The notes below the pieces were generated by a model. That model did no database searches, was not told where the DNA came from, and saw only the letters and a list, made by a program, of their open reading frames with translations. The translations under genes and the position numbers were made by a program. From Ustulina deusta (Eukaryota > Ascomycota > Sordariomycetes > Xylariales > Xylariaceae), in contig JAJNNX010000006.1 in NCBI GenBank assembly GCA_023159155.1, positions 806,001 to 870,000 on the forward strand: a stretch of DNA of 64,000 nucleotides, in the 5' to 3' direction. This document shows positions 12,204-23,700 of the stretch, in pieces (within the stretch, counting starts at the first letter, position 1; every line of letters starts with the position of its first letter).

Positions 12204-12560
12204 CTAACTGTGTTCAACCGACGGCCGAACATCCTCCCAGTCACGACCCCGTAATGCCCTCTGAATCTCCGCGCCCCTGATCTGATGATACATATCCCTG
12301 CTTTGGAGAAGTCGGTCGCGGAGCTCTCTGGCTACTCCGAGAGTATTAGGCATCAGGGCTTTGGCCTTGGCCAGTTGTTGCACGCGTTCCATGTATCTAG
12401 CCCAGTGTTCATAAGGCTCCATGAACTCGTCGATTGCCTCTCCCGTCTTTGGCTCGTCGACGCCTATCCCTCCCTTGACGCGATGGAGAGCCGCCACGAG
12501 CCCTTCGTGGACAAAGATATTGCATGTAGCTGTTTGGGAACTCCTTCTCTTCGATGCCAT
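12204..12560 (-). CDS. Possible small hypothetical protein, 118 aa
   Basis: A single intronless reading frame whose translation is charged and helix-like in its second half (RVQQLAKAKALMPNTLG, RELRDRLLQSRDMYHQIRGA) and looks more protein-like than the surrounding frames. No signal peptide, membrane segment or family motif is recognised. It stands alone in a long intergenic stretch, so it could be a real small gene, a fragment of a decayed one, or chance. No function is proposed. Confidence 0.4.
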   Translation of the reverse strand: MASKRRSSQTATCNIFVHEGLVAALHRVKGGIGVDEPKTGEAIDEFMEPYEHWARYMERVQQLAKAKALMPNTLGVARELRDRLLQSRDMYHQIRGAEIQRALRGRDWEDVRPSVEHS

Positions 12561-14135
12561 TGCTGCGATTAGGCAAGACGGAATTGAGTGATTGATAAAT
12601 AACGTTAGGGTCCGACGACCCAGCGTGATGATGGGATTTTACTCTCCGCGGGGAAAAAAGAATATGATATCGTCATTTGCCGGAGGTACTTCACGGTAGT
12701 TCAGTGCCTTTGTTCTTCCATGCATTGTTTTTGTTGGTCAAGGCTGGTATATATATTCTCAAGTCGGTAGTAGAAGTGCAACTGCTGACCTGATGCATCG
12801 AGTCTTCTATAGTTCCTTGATGTCTATGTCTTCGCACTGGTGTTGGGCAGACAATCTGCTACACACGCGCTCACATGCGAGGGATGGGCAGCTTATTTTT
12901 AAAAAAGCCGTGTAACAAATACACGCATCATCTACGGCCGAGCGCCGGCGCAGAAATAGTAGTGCGTGTTGTTTGCCGCTGGTTCAGGCGGTTTCATCTT
13001 GGGCGACGTGCAAGCAGTTGTGTACTTATATGGGGGAGGTAGCACTCCCTTGGCTTTACATTGTCAATGAAGTTCTGTAACGCCCGGCTATGGCGTAAAT
13101 GAAAGCAACGTGTTAGATGTAAGGGCTAGCTAACGAAGGTGTCTCAGAACCCTCTGCGCAATAGCAACAACACCTCTAATTGAGCAGCCGACGAGACCCC
13201 GGGCTCTCTCTAGGCTTTGCGCTTCTCTAGAGCTGTGTTGCATACGTCCCCGTTCCATTCCTCAGGCTGCGAAGAGCTGCCGCCACAGTCTCACACTTAC
13301 CTACATCTTGTAGCATAGGGCCTGGATGCCCTGTCGTGAAGTCGTCGTGGGCGCCCAGACGGCAAGCATCGAGCCCAGACTCATCATTGATGCTGGGTCG
13401 CCAATGAAACCAAAGCAAGGGCTATCTCATGACGGGGCGAAGTTCTCGTCCAGTCTCACGCCCTCACTGCCGACGGGGGTGTTTAGGTAGCGATGAGTAA
13501 GCCGGTGTTGTCACGAGGAACTGATGGTACTATGAGTGACCTTCAGGTGGATTTTGGGCTTTTATAAGTTAATCTCATTTTAATGACTTGGACAAGCCCG
13601 AACGGTGGGAATAATGAGAGGGTTTACTTCGAAATGGCGCTGAGCCACAATGATGGGTGGGAGGTATCTGACCTCTCTAGATAGGCCCCTCCGGTACCTA
13701 ATCTTCACTGGGTTGTTCCAGCGGCGGTCATGCTATGTACCTACACTAAGCTTATCGCTTATACCTAGAATTCAAGCACAGGGAATGAAGGTGCTATGAA
13801 TGGCCACAACAACAACAAAGCAACAACAAACGCCTCGGCTCCAAGCTCTATCCACCTAGGCAGGCAGGATGTGATACGAGACACTGGTCCTCTGGGCTCA
13901 CTAGATCTGCCCATGCCAAGCCTTAGCCGTTACACCGACAGAGCAGTAGCAGGGTTTTGCCTCTGCATCTCTCTTGTCTTTTCCCGTCATGATGACCGGA
14001 CCTACATCGAATACTGATGTCATACGATGCAACTCATCGCCCTTGAGCAAACGTAAACAGTCGATCTCTGCATACACCAACTGTTCTTGCTGATCCTAGG
14101 GAGAATCACCTTAGAGCACACAAACCACATTCAAA
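12561..14135. other. Intergenic region, promoter side of the dehydrogenase gene
   Basis: About 1.6 kb with no convincing gene. A CAACAACAACAAAGCAACAAC tract-like segment lies near 13,805. The last few hundred bases presumably hold the promoter of the gene at 14,136, whose start context is TCAAAATG. Confidence 0.5.
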
Positions 14136-15221
14136 ATGAAGCTTGCCGTCTTCTCCACCAAGCCCTATGACAAGGTCTACCTTGCCCAAGCGCAGGCGGC
14201 GGCGGCCGAGCTCGAGCCCGACACCGGCAGCAACATCGAGATCGTATACCACGAGTTTGCGCTGAATCTCGAGACCGTGTCCCTCGCCTCGGGCGCCGCC
14301 GCCGTCTGCGTCTTCGTGAACGACACGCTGACCAAAGACGTGCTCGCAGCTCTGCACTCGCTGGGCGTGCGCGCCATCCTGCTGCGCTGCGCCGGATACA
14401 ACAACGTGGACCTCGACGCCGCCTCGGACCGCGGGCTCTTCGTCGCCAACGTGCCGGCGTACAGCCCCGAGGCCGTCGCCGAATTCGCTGTGGCGCTCGT
14501 GCAGACCCTGAACCGCAACACCCACCGCGCCTACAACCGCGTGCGCGAGGCCAACTTCGCGCTCGACGGCCTCCTCGGCCGCACGCTGCACGGCAAGACG
14601 GTGGGCATCGTAGGCACCGGCAAGATCGGCGTGGCCTTCGCCCGGATCATGCAGGGGTTCGGATGTAAGCTGCTGGCGCACGACCCCTTCCACAACCCCG
14701 AGTTCGACAAGTACGGCGAGTACACGACGCTGACGGACCTGCTCTCGCGGTCCGACGTCGTCAGCCTGCACTGTCCGCTCCTGCCGCCCACGCGGCACCT
14801 CATCAACGAGACGACGCTGGCCGAGATGAAGGAGGGCGCGATACTAGTGAACACGTCGCGCGGCGGCCTGATCGACACGAAAGCCGTCATCGCGGCGCTG
14901 AAGAAGAGACAGCTCGGCGGGCTGGCGCTCGACGTGTACGAGCACGAGAGCACACTTTTCTACAACGACCATTCCGGCACCATCATCGACGACGACGACC
15001 TCATGCGGCTCACGACGTTCCACAACGTCCTCATCTGCGGCCATCAGGCATTCTTCACCGAGGAAGCCCTGGGCGAGATTGCCGGCGCTACGCTCCGGAA
15101 CCTAGCGGATTTCCTGCATGGGCGGGAATGCAAGAATTCATTGGTTCAGGCGAGCCGGGAACAGGGCCCCGCCGTGCCCACACTGCGTGCTAGGAGTGAC
15201 ACCATTCCCATTCGGATTTAG
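14136..15221 (+). CDS. D-isomer-specific 2-hydroxyacid dehydrogenase (D-lactate dehydrogenase-like)
   Basis: A single intronless frame of 361 residues. The family interconverts D-2-hydroxyacids and 2-oxoacids, typically pyruvate and D-lactate, with NAD(H) in the cytosol. Seen: Rossmann motif GIVGTGKIG (157-165), substrate Arg in NTSRGGLID (R242), the acid in DVYEHE (269/271), and the catalytic His in GHQAFFTEEAL (H303). The order and spacing match the bacterial LdhA type, and GHQAFFT is characteristic of D-LDH rather than of phosphoglycerate or formate dehydrogenases. The gene is clearly more G/C-rich at third positions than its flanks and lacks introns, which is compatible with an old bacterial acquisition, though codon bias of a well-expressed gene would look the same. 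Confidence 0.93.
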   Translation: MKLAVFSTKPYDKVYLAQAQAAAAELEPDTGSNIEIVYHEFALNLETVSLASGAAAVCVFVNDTLTKDVLAALHSLGVRAILLRCAGYNNVDLDAASDRGLFVANVPAYSPEAVAEFAVALVQTLNRNTHRAYNRVREANFALDGLLGRTLHGKTVGIVGTGKIGVAFARIMQGFGCKLLAHDPFHNPEFDKYGEYTTLTDLLSRSDVVSLHCPLLPPTRHLINETTLAEMKEGAILVNTSRGGLIDTKAVIAALKKRQLGGLALDVYEHESTLFYNDHSGTIIDDDDLMRLTTFHNVLICGHQAFFTEEALGEIAGATLRNLADFLHGRECKNSLVQASREQGPAVPTLRARSDTIPIRI

Positions 15222-15668
15222 ATGCAAGTTCTAGATCGCGCGTTGCGAGAAGTCGGACGCGAAGACAGCGGAAGCGTTACACACTAGAGGAGGTTGACCG
15301 ATAACATGGAGCAAACGAGACTGGAAGAGATCCCACTCCCCTCTCATTTCGGCGAACGAATTACCTAGCTTACAATAGATACGTCTTCTGAATAGATGAT
15401 ACTTACCTATTTCAATATCATCACCCAAAAGTTATACCCGCGAGTTAACTATATATTTCGTGTGCGACCCTATCATACGAAGATGCGATGTGTACTCAAA
15501 TAGATTATCATATGCATAGCTGATTAGCAAAACCCGGAATTTGGGATTATGAGCACTACACTACAGAGAAAATGACGCATATAAGCTATACCCCCTCACT
15601 TCACACCACTCCATGTCAGCGAGTCCTCCCTGGTGACTCGTGTTCCCACCCACGTGCTACGCAGCACC
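15222..15668. other. Convergent intergenic spacer
   Basis: About 450 bp between two convergent genes (the dehydrogenase and the M64 peptidase), AT-rich. It presumably holds both 3' UTRs. No other feature is seen. Confidence 0.5.
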
Positions 15669-17822
15669 CTACGTAACCACATACCTCTCCCTCTGTATCA
15701 GTATGCCATCCTCATCAACCCGGATCTGGTCGGACGAGAACCTAACCTCGACCCCGAATTCCCTGACCCGCGGCGCGAACTGCGCCGTTGTCTGATTCGT
15801 CCATTCCTCCAGGACCACGTTTCTGTCGGCGCCGTACCACAAGATCGTATACGCCTCTTGATGCGGGATGGGGATCTCCCGGAACTGCGCCAACGGGAGG
15901 AGATCGAGGCTGGCCTGCGTCGAGCCGTCTGGCAGGGTGGTCTGGGTGACGTTGTCGATGAAGGAGAGGGGCGTGAGGAGCGCCAGCCACATCCCTTCCA
16001 GACAGGCGTAGCAGTAGTTCGGCGAGTAGATGCTGCGCATCGTGCAGTAGTCGTTCGTGGGGCGGTACGTGGTCTCGTTTACATCCGAGAATCTAGAGGG
16101 GATGGAGGCATTGTGAGGTTGAATGAACTGACGATGGTGATTGGCTTTGCATCGAAGGAAGAAATAATACTCACGTGGGATATAAACCATGGTACGTCAG
16201 CTCGAAATTGAACCTGGCCGAGGATATATGCGTTAGACATGATCAGACCCGAGGAGTTCGAGCAGCGAAACGGAGCGGGATGGACCACACTGACTCTTCT
16301 TCCGCGACGCCGTATTCCAGCACCTCGAGATTGCAAAGCTGCGCGGTCCCTTGTATCTCCTCGTTCAGCAGCGTGAAGGACAGTTCGTGCGGCCCGGGAC
16401 CCAGCGCCGCGTCTATCTTCATGTTGTAGATGTACCGGTCCACTCCAACTTCGGGGTTGATCTCCCAGCCCACATCCTCTCCGTCCACCTCGACGCGCAA
16501 GTCGCTGCTCGCCGTCATGCCGCTATGTAGAATCTAGTTAGGAATCTCCGGTGATGATAAAAAACGACATCGAGGAGGGCTTCTCCAAGAGCTTGCAAGA
16601 GTAAAACAGGAGCGAAAAAAATTCCCTCGCGATAACTCTCATGCTCTCGAGGCACGTTTAGAATGGACTATTGGAAAATCCAGGGTACTAACCTGACGCT
16701 GAACTGGAGCAGATACGTGTCGTATGTCCCCGCCGAGGTGAAGTTCTCGCTCCACTTCTGCGTCGTGTTCAGCAGCGTCCACGGATACGCTTGGATCGGC
16801 ATGTTAGTCCGTTCGATTTTAGGCTCGCTTCTCGGCTCCGTGTACCACTGCTTCCACGGCACGGACCTAGGAGACTGCGCCGAGTTGGCGCCGAAATAGG
16901 CATATCCTCCCTCGTATTCCTCGCCGACGTCGATTATGGAGTGGCCGAGCTCGTGGCGGAGGACGGCAGGGCCGTTGATGGGCGAAGCGGTCACGACGCT
17001 GTGGAAAAGTTAGTAGGCATAACGTCAAACAGAAAGAGAAGAGGAGAGGGAGAGAGAGGGGGGGGGGATAGGTAAAATACTATGAGGCTTACGTGAATTC
17101 ACCACCTAATCCCCCATACAGCGGATCGTTCCCGAGAAGTATAGGATAATCGCACGCTTCTGTCGAGTCACAGGCCGCGCGAGCCACCTCCGGCTTATCA
17201 TAATACACCCCACGCAGCTCAGTGCCGTCACGGTAAAGCCCATAAACGGTGCTATTTTTTTCAGCAGACGCACAATCAGTCGAAGCGCGAAAGTCGTTTG
17301 CAGAGAGGTGTTAGTTACTCACTCCAATGGTGTTCCACCGACACCAACGCCACTCTTTCAACAACAAGTTAGACGACAGCCCGTCTAAACGCGCATCATA
17401 CTTCCCGATTATTGCGTACCTCGGCACTAGGCGAGAATCCGGCCCAGAAGTTCATCAAGGGAACCACGTCTGCAAAGGTTTGCCCGTCCGTAACGTTCAC
17501 GGCGAGGGCCATGGCGTCAGCGAAGAACTTATCTTTCTCATCCTCGGTGTCTGCAGCATCACATTAGCAAAAGCCGCTCTAGGACAGCCGAGTATGATGA
17601 GGGCTTAGCTGTACATCCGTCGCCGAAGAAGATGAGGTCGATGCGGTTTTCCGATGGCCCGTTTATGATGAGGGGTTGAATGTCGAGAGGGGGCGGAGCG
17701 ACATCTTGCCTCGCCTGGACATTGTCGGTCCTGCGAGCTGCGAAGCGCCCTTCCCACTGATGCTCGCAGAACTGCGCCAAGGCGATGTCCGCGGCCGAAG
17801 CTAGTAACAACAAGCTCTTCAT
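15669..17822 (-). CDS. Secreted peptidase of the M64 (IgA peptidase) family
   Basis: Eight minus-strand exons restore one 508-residue frame: 17822-17615, 17550-17420, 17354-17323, 17251-17093, 16998-16693, 16522-16295, 16213-16175, 16092-15669. All seven introns (64-170 bp) are GT-AG and every phase agrees; exons 3 and 7 are only 32 and 39 bp. The N-terminus MKSLLLLASAADIALAQ looks like a signal peptide. Family landmarks are NRIDLIFFGDGYT (across intron 1), the zinc site HELGH at about 192-196 followed by GEEYEGG, and RPTNDYCTMRSIY in the C-terminal half. M64 proteins are zinc metallopeptidases; the bacterial founder cleaves IgA, but the substrates of fungal members are not known to me. In the genomic sequence it looks broken only because of its small exons. 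Confidence 0.88.
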
Positions 17823-17882
17823 GGCGGCGGTTGGTGGGATACGGAGATGATGGGGAGAAGCTCGCCGGCTGGTCTTCGACTA

Positions 17883-17889
17883 TTATATA
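17883..17889 (-). promoter_or_regulatory. TATA-like element upstream of the M64 gene
   Basis: TATATAA on the minus strand, about 60 bp before the M64 start codon. The position suits a core promoter with a short 5' UTR. Inferred from motif and distance only. Confidence 0.4.
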
Positions 17890-18566
17890 CGGTCTCAATC
17901 ATGATAGATCCCCATTCACAGCTCTGTGCTCAGGAACGCTGTTCTTGGCTTACCCCATGAACTGTAGCTTACCTTCCGGAAGAGGCAACCGCTGATATGC
18001 TCAGGTTAGCTAATTGATGGATTTTCGGTGCGACTCTCCAACCCACACCACCACACCTAGCTATGCGATAGCAACTTACGACTATCCGTATATTAACTCC
18101 TTATCTTGAGAAAAATCGCTCTTGCGCTCGCTACAGCTCAGTGATATCAAGCAGCAAGGGGCATGAAAGAACAAGAAAGGAATGGGGACTGCGAGCGTCC
18201 AGGCACATTCCAGACTATAATCATACCCGCGTATATTCCTAGAAGGCCGGGGTTTTTTAATTGAAGACACAGAATCTATACGACATCCATCTTTTACTTC
18301 GATTGCCCTCTCCTCACTTTATTATACAGACCAGTAAGAGCATCACGTTCGATAAAGACGCCGTCCCGGCGTGGCACTTTTATCTCACAGTAAGTTATGA
18401 ACGAGAGGCCGGACAGTTTATCCCGACAGCAGAGTGAACAACGCAAAAGAGATCATTACCAGACCAGAATTACATTTTTTTTTTTTTTTTTTTGATCACG
18501 TTGATGAATCCCCGACTCCAAACCGATGTACAGACGAATTTAGCTCTCACACCGCAAACCCCCCCC
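17890..18566. other. Intergenic region with a poly-T tract
   Basis: Spacer between the M64 promoter and the 3' end of the cerato-platanin gene. A run of about 19-20 T lies at 18,474-18,493. Nothing else is recognised. Confidence 0.5.
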
Positions 18567-19174
18567 TTAAAGACCACAGGCACTAACATCAGCCTGCACA
18601 GCCGTAGCCTCGACCCTCCCAAGCGCCACAGCCTGTCCGTTAGTGAGGGTGTTCATCGCGGCGAGCGCGATGTTGAATCCGGCGCCGGCATGGTCGACGG
18701 CCAAGACGTTGACGCTGCGTCCGTTGTAGGTGAGGGTCCAGCAGGTGCCGCAGGCGGCGGAATTCCAGCCCGCGACGGCCACGGCGGCCCCGATGTTCGG
18801 GAACCTCGGGATCTGGCCCTGCGTCGCCCACCCGTACCGCGTTATCAGCCCGTTGGCGCCATCTGAGCACGACACCGCTGTCAGGCTTCGGCTGGCGTCG
18901 TCGTAGCCTTGGTCGTAGGCCACTGGGATTTAGATGTGTGTCAGTTTTGGGGGCAGGTCTAACTAAGGAAGGCAACAGGGGGGCGGCGTGATGTGGAAAT
19001 AGCCAGCCACACACACACACACGCTGAGACGGGCAAAGAGATTGGAAATCATATCATCTGGAAAGAAATTGTAGGGAAAATCAGCGAAGAAAGGAAAAAG
19101 CCGTAATGCCTACCTGTCACAGCTGAGGCGATGGCAGTCAGGGAGAGGAGGCTGAAGATATTGATGAGCTGCAT
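18567..19174 (-). CDS. Cerato-platanin family secreted protein
   Basis: Two minus-strand exons, 19174-19114 and 18922-18567, give 138 residues, the usual length. The 191-bp intron (GTAGGC...CCCAG, phase 1) carries a CA-dinucleotide run. Residues 1-18 ([18 protein letters not shown]) form a clear signal peptide. The mature part begins [16 protein letters not shown] and keeps CSDGANGL, the central AACGTCW and the terminal SACGL, with the four Cys (39, 78, 81, 136) that make the two disulphides of the family. Cerato-platanins are small fungal wall and secreted proteins with an expansin-like fold; some bind chitin oligomers and some trigger plant defence responses. Which applies here cannot be told. 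Confidence 0.93.
19009..19022. repeat. (CA)n microsatellite
   Basis: A CACACA run within the cerato-platanin intron. Likely length-variable between strains. Confidence 0.8.
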
Positions 19175-19216
19175 CTTGTTTCGTGCCCGTTTGGCTCTAC
19201 GGCGATGATGTTGATG

Positions 19217-19260
19217 AGGAGGAGGAGGAGGAGCTGGTGGTGGTGGTGGTGGTGGTGGTT
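19217..19260. repeat. (GGA)n(GGT)n microsatellite in 5' leader
   Basis: Adjacent GGA and GGT triplet runs, just upstream of the cerato-platanin start codon. On the transcript strand they read as CCA and CTC repeats, probably in the 5' UTR. Confidence 0.75.
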
Positions 19261-19414
19261 GAATCTGTGATTATGCTGAATTGGCAAAGGGCGCTCGTTT
19301 CCAAACCGCCAACGAGGACCGAAAATAGTAACTGAGTTGTCTTTCTGTTAAGGACCTTTTAATGAAAGCCTGGTCTTCGGTATCAGAGGCGGGAGATCAG
19401 CATTCATCACTGCT

Positions 19415-19422
19415 CTTATATA
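19415..19422 (-). promoter_or_regulatory. TATA-like element upstream of cerato-platanin gene
   Basis: TATATAAG on the minus strand, about 240 bp before the start codon. This would imply a leader of roughly 200 nt that includes the triplet repeats. Motif and position only. Confidence 0.4.
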
Positions 19423-20731
19423 CCTTTGACATCCTTGCGGCGCAGTGTCAGCATGGGCTGAGTGCGTACAAAGAGCACGGATCCTCGTCTGTTGGGACAT
19501 CTCGTATGCCATGCCTTAGACCGCCGTTCCTCGTATTACACCGCAAGTGAAATCTGGGTATTGAAGCCATAGACCAGGGATAGGTAATTCATATCCCTCT
19601 CACTGCAATTGTGATTGGAGGAGTCCGACCAATCGCCAGTCCGCGAATGCTACCTACCGTAGCGGTCCGCTTGGTGCAATAGCTATGGACCTCAAAAAAT
19701 CGTGCCTAGAGTTGTACGACGAGACGATACGAATAAGGATAGGGCTGCACAACGTGTGTCTGGCACATATGCAGGGCAACTCGTGGCAATTTCTACTTTC
19801 TCCGGCTATTCTTGATGTCGGGTAATAAAGCCTGTACCTAATGTCTCGCCATGCCTGCATCAAGTGACAAAGAGAAAGTGTCGTAAGACAACACATTCGA
19901 GCTTGCACGCCCCCGAATCTCCAACCCCTCCCCAATAACAACGATCCACACAGGGGCAAGAGCCAAGTCCGGAGCGAAAGCATCACGTACCGGTATCACC
20001 GGAAAGCTCGTGTTGAGCGGGCTTGTTTGTGGGGTTAGGCCTTGCGTACTGCCGATCCTCGTTGGAGGTATTCGTATTTGCTGTTATGCCCCACGACCCT
20101 ACAGGCGCCCAAGCGCTTGGCTCCGATTGACTATCCTACTCATCATGGGGCCAGAAGTTCCACTACAACCGAGTGCTGCTGTAGGCAACTTGGACGGCTG
20201 CCATGTCGATGGATCAATCGGTCGTCGCGGCGACATTTCCATAGTGCTTACTAGTAATGGTATGTGGTGAGACACTAAAGTCACGGGTCGATCGAAGTTC
20301 GGCTTAATCACTGTGCTAAGAAGCACACGGGGAAAGGCTGAACTGTTTTAAAGAATTATTACTATGTATGTACCCTTCCAATAACCTCCCATTAAGCTTC
20401 TCCTCGTCCCGGTCGGGGATTTTCTTTTGGCTGATATATGCACGATTGGTCTCAACTTTCGTTATAGAAGCACGCCCTCCCAATCATCAGGCTATGCAAA
20501 GTACAAAGGAAAATAAACTGCTCAATCTCCCGAATCAATCTTGAGATTTTGCCTATGTGATCTGTCAAGGATCGAGTGTGTAGGTATCATTAAGTCCCTG
20601 GGTGACAAGTACAGAAACGTATAGGGGTATGGGTATCAATCTAGCGTGATGGAAAGAAATAGTGAACAATATCAAAGCAGATTCAACAGATTGCCACCCC
20701 CCGTAATGCACCTTCTCGGCAACTCCAATGT
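19423..20731. other. Intergenic region, nothing recognised
   Basis: About 1.3 kb between the cerato-platanin promoter and the 3' end of the large coiled-coil gene. No coding pattern or repeat family is recognised. Confidence 0.5.
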
Positions 20732-23700
20732 TTAGTCGTCGAAGAAGGATGCGTCGTCGAACTCTTCCATGCGAGCATCGTCATCATATGAATTAGATTG
20801 CATCATAGGCGGTGTATGAGGCTCCTTGCGCTCCTGTCGAGGAGGTGGTGTGCTCGCAAGGGGCATCTTATCGACCGGCCGAGCCGTTACGGATGGCCCT
20901 CGGGTCCTATTAGCAAACTGCTCAGCAGTGTAGCGGCGACCGGTGTTCCCAAATGCCGTAGGTTGCGGCTGGCTTGGTTCCGCCTGAGGAGTGTTGCGAA
21001 TTCCCGAAGCGGGTGGGGTCATTAGACCAGAGAGGTGCCCATTCTGTGAACTCACTGAATTGGATTTAGAAGGAGTCGCGTTTCTGCTGGTCGCGGGAGA
21101 CGACTTAACACCAGACAGACTCAGTGAAGACTGATTTGATCTGCGCCAGTTACCCCAGGCAGCGGCAAGAGGACCCACTGCTTGGGCGACTCGGGGAGTA
21201 GCAGCTTTCGTTATTGTTGCGGCGATATTGGGCAAATTCAAAGCGGAACCCCCGTTCATGGCACGCTCGCGCTCTTGCTCTTCCATTTGTAGATTCGCCT
21301 TCAGACGAATAGCTGCGTCCTTCACTCCTTCTCTGTCATATTTGTCTGCAGATAGCGCTGCGATAATATCCTGCAGATCGCCGTGTCTCACGGCCAGCAG
21401 TTCGCGCAGCCATGTGATTTCATCATCCCGCTTAGCAATCTTAGTAGCAGCATCAGGATCAAGGTCAGCTACCATTTGTTCAAATTCTTCAATCCGTTGT
21501 TCACGAGCTTGTAATTGCTCTTGAAGTACCATAATGGACTCGCGAAGGGCCTGGGGTGAAATCTTCTCTGGGAGCTGCATGGCTTGTGCTAGTTGCTTGG
21601 TCTGGCCTGCAGGACCAGGATGAGCTGATGGTTCAGGCATAGCGATAGCCCTGGAAGCCTGGGCCGCAGCTTGAGCTGCTGCTTTGGCTGCCTCCTGGGC
21701 TATTTGCACCTTTTCTTCCAGGTGTGCAACACGGTCTTGCAAGTGCTCCGTCTTAGATGCCGAGAGACTTAGTCGTTCCAAGAGATTCTGCTCGGTACGC
21801 TGGGCATCCTCAGCGGCATTGGTGATTTGGCGTTCATAACGAGCTTGAAGATCTTCAAGCTCGTTCTGATGTTTGCGGGACGATTCTTCAAGTACAGTGG
21901 CTTTATCAGCCTTGACAGCCTGAAGCTCAGCCTCTGTGCTATTCTGCGCCTCTTCAAGCATCATTTCATGATGTGCGTTCGCAGTGTCAGCGTCCAATCT
22001 GACCTGATCTAATTCAGCCCTCAGTTTGGACAGTTCTTCTTCGTAATCGGCCTTGGCGATATGGACCTGGTCATGGACAGCTTCCAGCTCAACTGAAATA
22101 GATTCACGAGCTTGCTGGGCCTCGACAGCTGCCAAATCTTTGGCCTCAACGACTTCCTGGTGAGCACGATTAACTTCGGCCGCCGCTACATCCTTAGCCT
22201 CTTGGATTTGAAGTTGAGCGTAAGCAATCTCGGCCGCCACAGAATCCTTAATTTCTCGAGCTTCAAGTTGGGCTCGTTGAACTTCGGCAGCTGCAGAGTC
22301 CTTGGCTTCCTCGATCTCAAGTTGGGCACGCTGTTTCTCGGCTGTTGCTGTATCCCGAGCTTCTTGCGCTTCTCGTTGAGCAGCAAGTGCTTGTAGATGA
22401 AGGTCGTGATTGTCATTGCGGAGTTCGATGAGCAACCCTTCGAGGCGCTTGCACTCACTAACTGCTCTCATGCCAGCACGTTCTCCATTTTCTAGCCTCT
22501 CCACTTCGACTTCAAGTCGCTCACGAGTTCGCGCCTCTGCCTGGAGTCGAGCATCGAGAACTTCTTGGCGAGCGATGAGAGCTTGTTCCTTCTTAGACCG
22601 CCGTGAATTCTCCTCGGTGATTTCCCTAGCTGCATGTGCCATATCATCCTGCAGGGAAACAAACTTGGCTCTCCAGTTATCCCTGATCCGTTCGTTCTCT
22701 TCGAGTTGGACACCGAGCGTGTCAATGAGCTTGTGGAAATGCTTGTTCTCGTTGACAGCTTCAACAAAATCGTCAGCTTGTCGAGCCGCCGAGTCCCTTG
22801 CTTGTTCGGCTTCAGAGCGCCAGTGGCGGGCCTCTTCTCTGGAATCGCGAAGCTCGCTCTCTGCAATATTCAGGCGATTCCTCAGCTCCACTTGGGTTTG
22901 TTCAGCATTCGCCTGGGCTGCTTCAAGGAGAGCAAGACGCATGGACGTCTTTCCAGAGGACTGCTCCATACCCCTGATCTTCTGGTCACGTTCCTCAAGG
23001 ACAGCTCTGAGGCGATCTTCCTCCTCAGAGGAAATTCGAAGCAGCCGCTGTACTTCTGAAAGTCTATCCTCCGCTGCACGACGAGAAGAAAGCTCCAATT
23101 CTGTTTTGCCTTCCTGTGCCTTCAGGCGGTCATCCAAATCATGTACTCTCTGATCAAAAACACTACGGTTCATAATCTCAACTTCAACTTTCGTCTCAGC
23201 TTGTTCTAATTGTCGGCGAATTTCAGCTATACGGTCTTCTGCAGCACGTCGACTAGCTGTCTCGGCTTCCACCTTGGTTTCGCCGACACGAAGCTTCTCT
23301 TCCAATTCTCGGGCTCGCAGCCGTTCCGCATCAAATCTTGACTCTTCGGTATGTAACCGCTCCTCGAGGGCCTCGATCTTTAATTGCATCTCGACAAGTT
23401 TTTGATTTTCGTTTTCATCATCTTCAAGGACCGGCGCCGGGATAGGAAGCATGCGGTTATGGACTGCTTCTTCGACAATGCTTCTGATATCATCACTGCG
23501 GAAGTTAGGGATGCTCTCAACAATCTGGAGCTTCATGTCTTCGAGTGCCTTGATAACCGTAGATTCCTCTTTTGCCTTGTTGTCTTCAGCCGGTGTAAAC
23601 TGGGCAGATTCAAGACTACGAGCAGTTTGATGTTGGGTCATAGCATCCATGACAGCGATACGAATTTGCTCTAGCCTTCTATCCCTTCTGGGGCTCATGG

